From contig JAHEYE010000001.1 of assembly GCA_023251695.1 (NCBI GenBank), forward strand, positions 2,870-14,360: a stretch of DNA of 11,491 nucleotides. Direction: 5' to 3'. Positions 7,027 through 11,491 of this stretch are shown piece by piece (position 1 is the first letter of the stretch; the number at the start of each line of letters is the position of its first letter). The notes under the pieces were generated by a model that searched no databases, had not been told where the DNA came from, and saw nothing but the letters and a program-made list of their open reading frames with translations. The DNA is from Sphingobacteriaceae bacterium. GTDB lineage: Bacteria; Bacteroidota; Bacteroidia; B-17B0; Aurantibacillaceae. A program made the translations under genes and the position numbers.

Positions 7027-8421
7027 TTACAATACTTTCTTGATAGAGTGTTTCTTGAATTTATAGCGGTTGCCGCTAATTCCGCCTTTATGCTCAAGTT
7101 TGTAAATAATACTAAATGAATGTTGTAAATAATTAGATCCGGCGTGAGGGAATTTATCCTCTAAACCAAACTTAGCCAAACTCTGAACCTGTATGCCAAT
7201 TCCTTTATAGATCCATACATTAAATCCTAATCCGGCGTTAAGAGTTCCGCATCCCGGATGACTAGGTAAACTGCGGTAAGTAAAACCTGCCCCAAGCGTT
7301 CCGAAAGGTTGAAGCACTTCTTTTTTTGCACCTAACAATTTATTTATATTGTAAAGTTTATTGAAATTGTATTTAGCATGAAGATCAAACGACATCAGCT
7401 GATATTCTTTATCCACCAAAAGCGGGTTGGCACCTTTACTATCTCCCAAATAATTTCCTACACCATAACGGTTGTAAGAAACCATTAATTCTGCACTCCA
7501 TCCGTTGGCTGCCGTTGCACTGTCGCTTTTACCGTAGAGCCACTTTTCACAAGTAAAACGTAGCGGGTACGGGGCGGCGTTCCATGCTTTATCTATATTA
7601 AATAAATTTTCAAACCATCCTCCTGCATCGTCCTGTACAACATTCCATCCGTGTCCTACAACCCATGGTGTTTCTTTCATTTTCCGAATGAAGTCATTCA
7701 TGTATCCGTCGCCCTCAGATTTCGGTTTTAAATTTATCTGATAAACAATTCCAATAGAATGTTGGAGATAATTTGAGCCGGAGTTCGGGAATTTATCTTT
7801 CAAACCGAATTTTGCCAGACTCTGAATTTGAATTCCAATGCCCTTATATATCCAAACATTAAAACCTAAACCTACATTAAGTGTAATAGTATTTGGATGC
7901 GCAGGTAAAGTACGGTTGGTGTAACCAAAACCAAATGTCCCATAAGGCTGGAAAATTTCATCTTTCGATTTCCATAATTTATTTAGATCGTACAATTTGT
8001 TGAAATTGTATTTTGCATGCAAATCAAAAGAAAATAATTTGTACTGATTTGCAACTAAGATGGGGTTGGGCTGGTCACCTAAAATATTTCCTATGCCGTA
8101 GCGATTGTATGCTGCCATAAATTCGACACTCCATCCGCGTAATCTTCCTGAACTATCTTTTTTGCTATAAAGCCATTTCTCGCAGGAGAAACGTAAAGGA
8201 TATGGCGTTGCATTCCAATATTTATTCACGGTAAACAAATTCTTGAACCAGGCGCCCGCATCATCATGCACAGCATTCCAGCCATGATTTACGACCCAAG
8301 GGGTATAACGTAATTTTTCAATAAAAGGAGATTTAGCCGAACGCGTCTGCGCAATGCTACCGTTTGCTAAATAGACAAACAGTGCGAGAAGTAGGGCAGT
8401 TTTCGCGTTTTTCATGGTCAT
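7027..8421 (-). CDS. Secreted protein with two tandem outer-membrane beta-barrel-like domains
   Basis: The protein has 464 residues from ATG 8421; a second in-frame ATG at 8413-8415 (MKNAKTALLLALF) is an equally good start. A signal peptide ends near SIAQ (residue 25). Two copies of a domain of about 200 residues follow, at 32-229 and 243-442, offset by 211-213 residues and about 69% identical by hand alignment (129 of 187 positions). Both share the frame PWVV-HGWN-V-DDAG-WF-NLF, WNA-PYPLRF-CEKWLY, SFDLHAKYNFNKLY, a GLGFNVWIYKGIGIQ core and GSNYLQHS at the end. Alternating aromatic/polar strands and the GLGFNVW and NYLQHS features recall the N-terminal barrel of Bacteroidota OmpA-family proteins, but no OmpA peptidoglycan-binding domain is present. 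A Lys-rich tail of about 22 residues closes it. Each copy has one Cys at the same place (C80, C291). The function is unknown; outer-membrane location is inferred. It stands alone, convergent with the polysaccharide genes and divergent from apt. Confidence 0.8.
   Translation of the reverse strand: MTMKNAKTALLLALFVYLANGSIAQTRSAKSPFIEKLRYTPWVVNHGWNAVHDDAGAWFKNLFTVNKYWNATPYPLRFSCEKWLYSKKDSSGRLRGWSVEFMAAYNRYGIGNILGDQPNPILVANQYKLFSFDLHAKYNFNKLYDLNKLWKSKDEIFQPYGTFGFGYTNRTLPAHPNTITLNVGLGFNVWIYKGIGIQIQSLAKFGLKDKFPNSGSNYLQHSIGIVYQINLKPKSEGDGYMNDFIRKMKETPWVVGHGWNVVQDDAGGWFENLFNIDKAWNAAPYPLRFTCEKWLYGKSDSATAANGWSAELMVSYNRYGVGNYLGDSKGANPLLVDKEYQLMSFDLHAKYNFNKLYNINKLLGAKKEVLQPFGTLGAGFTYRSLPSHPGCGTLNAGLGFNVWIYKGIGIQVQSLAKFGLEDKFPHAGSNYLQHSFSIIYKLEHKGGISGNRYKFKKHSIKKVL
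7096..7695 (-). repeat. Internal gene duplication, second barrel copy
   Basis: This codes for residues 243-442 of the barrel protein. It aligns over nearly its whole length with the segment at 7735-8328, with two residues inserted relative to it before NPLLV. Runs of 14 and 15 residues are identical between the copies (SFDLHAKYNFNKLY and GLGFNVWIYKGIGIQ). Confidence 0.9.
7735..8328 (-). repeat. Internal gene duplication, first barrel copy
   Basis: This codes for residues 32-229, the N-terminal partner of the segment at 7096-7695. A short linker (LKPKSEGDGYMN) separates the copies. The most variable parts are the stretch after CEKWLY, the stretch after LGD, and the turn after HP, which would be loops in a barrel model. 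Confidence 0.9.
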
Positions 8422-8438
8422 ACACCTAAAATTGCTTC

Positions 8439-8489
8439 TTAGGCAATTAGGTAATTAGCAAGTATAGTGATTTTTAGGCAATTAGGCAA
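8439..8489. repeat. Octamer array TTAGGCAA, two clusters, possible operator
   Basis: Cluster 1 is TTAGGCAA (8439-8446), TTAGGTAA (8447-8454) and TTAGCAA (8455-8461, one base short), head to tail. Cluster 2 is two perfect TTAGGCAA copies (8474-8481, 8482-8489). The clusters start 35 bases apart. ACCTAAAATTGC at 8424-8435 could pair imperfectly with GCAATTAGG at 8443-8451, giving a hairpin just upstream of the barrel start codon. Direct octamer repeats in front of a gene suggest binding of a dimeric or cooperative regulator, or an RNA element in the leader; no regulator family can be named. Confidence 0.7.
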
Positions 8490-8635
8490 ACACCGATAAG
8501 GCAGTTGAAAACCTCTGTTTTGTGCAGCAATTACAATACCCAAACTATGTAAAATTAACATAAAATATTGAATATCAATAAATTAAAATATTTATTTTAC
8601 GATACCTAAAGTCATTTTTTTAGAAATAAATTAAT

Positions 8636-8643
8636 TAAGTTTG
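8636..8643 (+). promoter_or_regulatory. Candidate -7 box for apt (TAAGTTTG)
   Basis: This is a perfect TAnnTTTG match ending 6 bases before the apt ATG. If it is used, transcription would start at or next to the start codon, giving a leaderless or near-leaderless message. The bases between (TAAAGG) also look like a Shine-Dalgarno sequence, so the match may be coincidental. No TTG is present at the -33 distance, where the DNA is a T-run. Confidence 0.3.
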
Positions 8644-8649
8644 TAAAGG

Positions 8650-9177
8650 ATGAATTTGGTTGATGAGATTAAGAATACGATTCGAGATGTTGCGGATTTT
8701 CCAAAACCGGGAATAATGTTTAAAGACATTACACCTATTTTAGAAAACCAAAAATTATGTTCTGCTATTGTCGATGGATTTATTTCTGAACTGAAACATA
8801 AACCGGATGCAATTGCGGGAATCGAAAGCCGCGGATTTTTATTTGGAATGCTTTTAGCAAACAAATTAAATGTGCCTTTCGTGATGATACGTAAAGCAGG
8901 TAAATTGCCTTACAAAACAATGAGCTACGAATACGCACTCGAATACGGAACAGCTACAATTGAAATGCATATTGACGCATTGAAAAAAGACTGGAACGTA
9001 TTAATTCATGATGATCTTCTGGCAACAGGAGGAACAGCTGAAGCAGCAGCACAATTGGTAAAACGACAAGGCGCAAAAGTAAACGGCTTCTCATTCGTAG
9101 TGGAACTTGGATTTTTAAACGGAAAAGAAAAATTAAAAACACATTCAAATAATATAATATGTCTGGCGCAGTATTAG
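8650..9177 (+). CDS. apt: Adenine phosphoribosyltransferase
   Basis: The protein has 175 residues, the normal length for bacterial Apt. It converts adenine and PRPP to AMP and pyrophosphate in the cytoplasm (purine salvage). The N-terminal signature DFPKPGIMFKDITPIL, the AGIESRGFLFG block and the RKAGKLPYKTMSYEYALEYG loop are all present. The PRPP-binding motif VLIHDDLLATGGTA lies at about residues 117-130, and the C-terminus ICLAQY matches the family's usual short end. The ATG at 8650 is preceded by AAAGG and begins right where family members begin. The last 19 bases overlap the longest form of the downstream acyl-CoA dehydrogenase gene, so the two are probably co-transcribed although their pathways differ. 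Divergent from the barrel gene. Confidence 0.96.
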   Translation: MNLVDEIKNTIRDVADFPKPGIMFKDITPILENQKLCSAIVDGFISELKHKPDAIAGIESRGFLFGMLLANKLNVPFVMIRKAGKLPYKTMSYEYALEYGTATIEMHIDALKKDWNVLIHDDLLATGGTAEAAAQLVKRQGAKVNGFSFVVELGFLNGKEKLKTHSNNIICLAQY

Positions 9178-10331
9178 AACAAAATGTTGGCATGAGTTTT
9201 CAGCCAAGTGAAAATCAGCAAATGATAGCTGATATGATCCGTAAATTCGGAAAAGAACACATCTATCCCAAATACATGGAATGGGATGAGTCACAGGAAT
9301 TTCCTGTTCATGTTTTCAAAAAACTGGGTGAACTTGGTTTGATGGGTGTATTAGTGCCGACTGAATACGGCGGTTCCGGTTTTAGCTATACCGAATATGT
9401 TACAGCTATTATCGAGTTATCGAAAATTTGTGGTTCTATAGGCTTATCAATGGCAGCACATAATTCGTTGTGTACTGGACATATCATGACCTTCGGAAAC
9501 GAAGAACAAAAGAAAAAATATTTACCAAAGTTAGCTTCAGCTGAGTGGATCGGCGCTTGGGGATTAACAGAAACAGGTACGGGTTCTGATGCCGGAGGGA
9601 TGGCCACCGTTGCTGTAAAGGACGGGGATCATTATGTAATTAACGGAAGTAAGAACTTCATCACACACGCTATCAGCGGAAATGTTGCAGTTGTTATTGT
9701 TCGTACCGGTGAAAAAGGTGATAGTCATGGTATGACAGCTTTCATCATCGAAAAAGGAACTCCCGGTTTTAAATCAGGTAAGAAAGAAAATAAATTAGGT
9801 ATGCGCGCAAGCGAAACCGCTGAATTAATTTTCACGGATTGCAAAGTTCACAAAAATCAAATGTTAGGTAAAGAAGGCGAAGGTTTTATTCAGGCAATGA
9901 AAGTATTGGATGGCGGACGCATCTCTATCGCTGCATTAAGCTGTGGTATTGCGCGTGGTGCTTATGAGTGCGCCTTAAAATATAGTAAAGAGCGTGAACA
10001 ATTTGGGAAACCTATATCTACTTTTCAGGCAATCAGCTTTAAATTAGCTGATATGGCTACTGAATTAGAAGCTGCTGAATTATTGACCTTCAAAGCTGCG
10101 GATATGAAGAACCGCGGTTTAAAAATGACAAAAGAAGGAGCATTTGCAAAATATTACGCATCGGAAGTTTGCGTGAAGAACGGAACTGAAGCTGTGCAGA
10201 TATTCGGAGGTTACGGATATACAAAAGATTTCCCGGCCGAAAAATATTACCGCGACAGCAAATTGTGTACCATAGGCGAAGGAACCAGTGAAATTCAGAA
10301 ACTGGTAATCAGTCGCGAATTGTTAAAGTAG
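9159..10331 (+). CDS. Acyl-CoA dehydrogenase (FAD-dependent)
   Basis: The protein has 390 residues from ATG 9159, which overlaps apt by 19 bases. An in-frame ATG at 9192 (MSFQPSENQQMIADMI) gives 379 residues, leaves a 14-base gap after apt and matches the usual N-terminus of the family, so the start is open. The enzyme oxidises acyl-CoA to trans-2-enoyl-CoA, passing electrons to electron-transfer flavoprotein. Motifs seen: GLTETGTGSDAGGMAT (flavin/substrate region), NGSKNFITHA, LGMRASETAELIFTDC, REQFGKPISTFQAISFKLAD, QIFGGYGYTKDFPAEKYYRD and IGEGTSEIQ. The Glu of EGTSEIQ (E374 in the long form) is the position of the catalytic base in short- and medium-chain enzymes; the usual preceding Tyr is Gly here. 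Chain length or branched-chain preference cannot be told. A strong terminator follows. Confidence 0.95.
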   Translation: MSGAVLEQNVGMSFQPSENQQMIADMIRKFGKEHIYPKYMEWDESQEFPVHVFKKLGELGLMGVLVPTEYGGSGFSYTEYVTAIIELSKICGSIGLSMAAHNSLCTGHIMTFGNEEQKKKYLPKLASAEWIGAWGLTETGTGSDAGGMATVAVKDGDHYVINGSKNFITHAISGNVAVVIVRTGEKGDSHGMTAFIIEKGTPGFKSGKKENKLGMRASETAELIFTDCKVHKNQMLGKEGEGFIQAMKVLDGGRISIAALSCGIARGAYECALKYSKEREQFGKPISTFQAISFKLADMATELEAAELLTFKAADMKNRGLKMTKEGAFAKYYASEVCVKNGTEAVQIFGGYGYTKDFPAEKYYRDSKLCTIGEGTSEIQKLVISRELLK

Positions 10332-10354
10332 TTCTAAGTTTAATTTGTTTGTGT

Positions 10355-10386
10355 AGCCCTGATTGTTGTTAATCAGGGCTTTTTTA
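10355..10386 (+). terminator. Intrinsic terminator after the acyl-CoA dehydrogenase gene
   Basis: AGCCCTGATT (10355-10364) pairs perfectly over 10 bases with AATCAGGGCT (10371-10380) around a GTTGTT loop, followed by a run of T. It sits 23 bases after the stop and ends the apt/acyl-CoA dehydrogenase unit. Confidence 0.93.
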
Positions 10387-10408
10387 TTTAAGAGCGATTG
10401 TAAATGAT

Positions 10409-10416
10409 TATATTTG
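10409..10416 (+). promoter_or_regulatory. Candidate -7 box for pssA (TATATTTG)
   Basis: This is a perfect TAnnTTTG match, 8 bases before the TTG start codon of pssA and just after the preceding terminator, where a new promoter is needed. No TTG is found at the -33 distance. The geometry would give almost no leader, as at apt. Confidence 0.4.
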
Positions 10417-10424
10417 CCTAGCTT

Positions 10425-11234
10425 TTGAAAATAAAACAAAACATACCCAATTTTTTAACCTGTTGCAATTTACTTTGCGGTTGTTTAGCAATTGTAAGAG
10501 CCTTTGATGGTGATTTGGTTTGGGCAGCATATTTGGTTGGGATTGCAGCGATATTTGATTTTTTGGATGGTTTTGCCGCACGTTTTTTAAAAGTAAGTTC
10601 TCCTATTGGAAAAGATCTCGATTCGTTGGCAGATATGGTAACATTTGGCTTAGTCCCAGGGATGGTGATGTTTAAAATGATTGGCTTTTCCTTCTCGAAA
10701 CAATATTTTGGAGTCTTTTTAAATTCATTCGTTAGCAACCATGAATTAGGAATAGAACAGTATTTTATTTATTCGACTGTATTCGCTTTTTCAATTGTTA
10801 TTTTTTCTGCTATTCGTTTGGCAAAATTTAATAATGATACACGTCAGTCCGAATCGTTTATTGGCTTACCAACCCCGGCTAACGCAATTTTAATATGTTC
10901 AATACCTTTAGTAGTTGGTTTAAATGATGTGAACGACTTTATGACTTTGCCGATGACCGGTTTAAATAGTATTATTATTAACCCCTGTTTTTTGTTGGGC
11001 TTAACAGCAGTTTTATCGTTTTTATTAATCGCCCCCCTCCAGCTTTTCGCCCTTAAATTCCAGTCATTTGACTGGAAGGGCAATGAGATCCGCTATGTAT
11101 TTTTGGGTCTTAGTTTGGGGCTTTTAATTGGTCTGCAATTCCTTGGAATTCCTTTAATAATCATACTTTATATTGTGCTTTCCATTATAAACAACCTTTT
11201 TTTCAAGATTAAATCCCCAATAGAAGAGGCTTAA
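10425..11234 (+). CDS. pssA: CDP-diacylglycerol--serine O-phosphatidyltransferase
   Basis: The protein has 269 residues. It is an integral inner-membrane enzyme that makes phosphatidylserine from CDP-diacylglycerol and L-serine, the precursor of phosphatidylethanolamine. The CDP-alcohol phosphatidyltransferase signature DG-x2-AR-x8-G-x3-D-x3-D is complete: D45, D48-G49, A52-R53, G62, D66 and D70. The N-terminus KQNIPNFLTCCNLLCGC matches the PNxLTxxNLxCG start of bacterial PssA type II enzymes, and several hydrophobic segments follow up to the C-terminus. The start must be non-ATG: an in-frame TAG lies at 10419-10421 and the first in-frame ATG is far inside the signature region, so TTG at 10425 is chosen (ATA at 10431 is the only close alternative). 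It stands alone between a terminator and purS, with a likely own promoter. Confidence 0.94.
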   Translation: MKIKQNIPNFLTCCNLLCGCLAIVRAFDGDLVWAAYLVGIAAIFDFLDGFAARFLKVSSPIGKDLDSLADMVTFGLVPGMVMFKMIGFSFSKQYFGVFLNSFVSNHELGIEQYFIYSTVFAFSIVIFSAIRLAKFNNDTRQSESFIGLPTPANAILICSIPLVVGLNDVNDFMTLPMTGLNSIIINPCFLLGLTAVLSFLLIAPLQLFALKFQSFDWKGNEIRYVFLGLSLGLLIGLQFLGIPLIIILYIVLSIINNLFFKIKSPIEEA

Positions 11235-11286
11235 ATCTGGGTTAATCTGTGAAATCTTCGGCTTATATTTTCTTATAATTCCCCCC

Positions 11287-11316
11287 TTGCAATTAATAGC
11301 TAAAACATTATCTTAG
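11287..11316 (+). promoter_or_regulatory. Candidate promoter for purS
   Basis: TTG at 11287-11289 and TATCTTAG at 11309-11316 (one mismatch to TAnnTTTG) are separated by 19 bases, a normal spacing for Bacteroidota -33/-7 promoters. The predicted leader is about 20 bases. The rest of the 106-base gap 11235-11340 shows no hairpin terminator for pssA. Confidence 0.4.
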
Positions 11317-11340
11317 CATCTCTAAAATCAAAACAAAGAA

Positions 11341-11491
11341 ATGGCAAAATTTATTGCAGATATCGATGTGATGCCTTTAAAAGCATTACTCGATCCACAA
11401 GGCAAAGCTGTTACGGGCTCTATGAAAAACTTAGGTTTACCGGAGATTGAAAATGTCAGAATTGGTAAACACATCACCTTAGAAATTGAAG
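11341..11491 (+). CDS. purS: Phosphoribosylformylglycinamidine synthase subunit PurS (3' truncated by window)
   Basis: The window holds the first 50 codons: MAKFIADIDVMPLKALLDPQ and onward, with the family core LDPQGKAV and the VRIGKHITLEIE block. PurS is a small (about 80-85 residue) subunit that bridges PurL and PurQ in the FGAR amidotransferase, step four of purine synthesis. Compared with Bacillus PurS the match is clear in the LDPQG-AV and VRIGK segments. The ATG at 11341 follows an A-rich stretch (AAAACAAAGAA) instead of a strong ribosome binding site. About 30 more codons should lie beyond the window, probably followed by other pur genes. Confidence 0.9.
   Translation, partial: MAKFIADIDVMPLKALLDPQGKAVTGSMKNLGLPEIENVRIGKHITLEIE

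Larger units (their letters stand above)
8422..8649. other. Divergent intergenic region between the barrel gene and apt
   Basis: These 228 bases lie between two genes that start away from each other, so both promoters should be here. The part next to the barrel gene holds the TTAGGCAA array. The part next to apt (about 8541-8640) is extremely AT-rich and ends in a TAAGTTTG box. CAAACTATG near 8541 gives a near -7 box on the - strand (TAGTTTG, one base short), with no good TTG partner. A lone TACCTAA at 8603-8609 matches the octamer on the other strand. I see no RNA gene or terminator. Confidence 0.6.

Noticed and set aside
8439..8489. CRISPR-like array
   Set aside because: Units are 8 bases, mostly without spacers, and no cas gene is nearby; this is a short direct-repeat cluster.
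10418..10738. 106-residue open frame on the - strand within pssA
   Set aside because: Antisense to the conserved CDP-alcohol phosphatidyltransferase signature; low-complexity Lys/Pro content is typical of a shadow frame.
1..11491. Insertion sequences, integrases, tRNA or rRNA genes, toxin-antitoxin or defence genes
   Set aside because: None of the open frames carries such motifs, and I saw no tRNA-like cloverleaf, terminal inverted repeats or target-site duplications.

Overview
The window looks like a Bacteroidota (Bacteroidetes) chromosome. The DNA is AT-rich, Shine-Dalgarno sequences are weak or absent, and several genes have a TAnnTTTG-type -7 promoter box typical of that phylum. Family details agree: a Wzc-type kinase whose Walker A' motif has Gly in place of the first Asp and whose tail is Gly-Tyr rich, a lipoprotein Wza homologue, and an outer-membrane barrel of the kind found in Bacteroidota OmpA-like proteins. 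The exact genus cannot be told from the sequence.

Positions 1-6923 (+ strand) are the end of an exopolysaccharide or capsule locus. In order it holds the tail of an unidentified gene, an initiating sugar-phosphate transferase with an unusual N-terminal half, an MBOAT O-acyltransferase, an SGNH/GDSL-type membrane-anchored partner (282 codons, probable GTG start), a Wza-like outer-membrane export lipoprotein, and a Wzc-like co-polymerase/tyrosine kinase. Read together: the transferase loads the first sugar phosphate on the lipid carrier, the MBOAT/SGNH pair probably acylates (most likely acetylates) the polymer, and Wza/Wzc control length and export it. Flippase, polymerase and further glycosyltransferases are not in the window and would be expected upstream. 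A strong hairpin terminator (6954-6980) closes the locus.

Positions 7027-8421 (- strand) encode a secreted protein made of two tandem copies (about 69% identical by hand alignment) of one outer-membrane beta-barrel-like domain. Its upstream region, shared with the divergent apt gene, holds an array of the octamer TTAGGCAA in two clusters.

Positions 8650-11491 (+ strand) are housekeeping genes: apt (purine salvage), an acyl-CoA dehydrogenase overlapping or closely following it, a strong terminator, pssA (phosphatidylserine synthase) with a forced non-ATG start, and the first 50 codons of purS (purine synthesis), cut by the window edge.

Nothing here is clearly a new multi-gene system. The most unusual items are the duplicated barrel, the octamer array in front of it, and the sugar transferase whose usual membrane helix is replaced by what looks like a decayed methyltransferase half.
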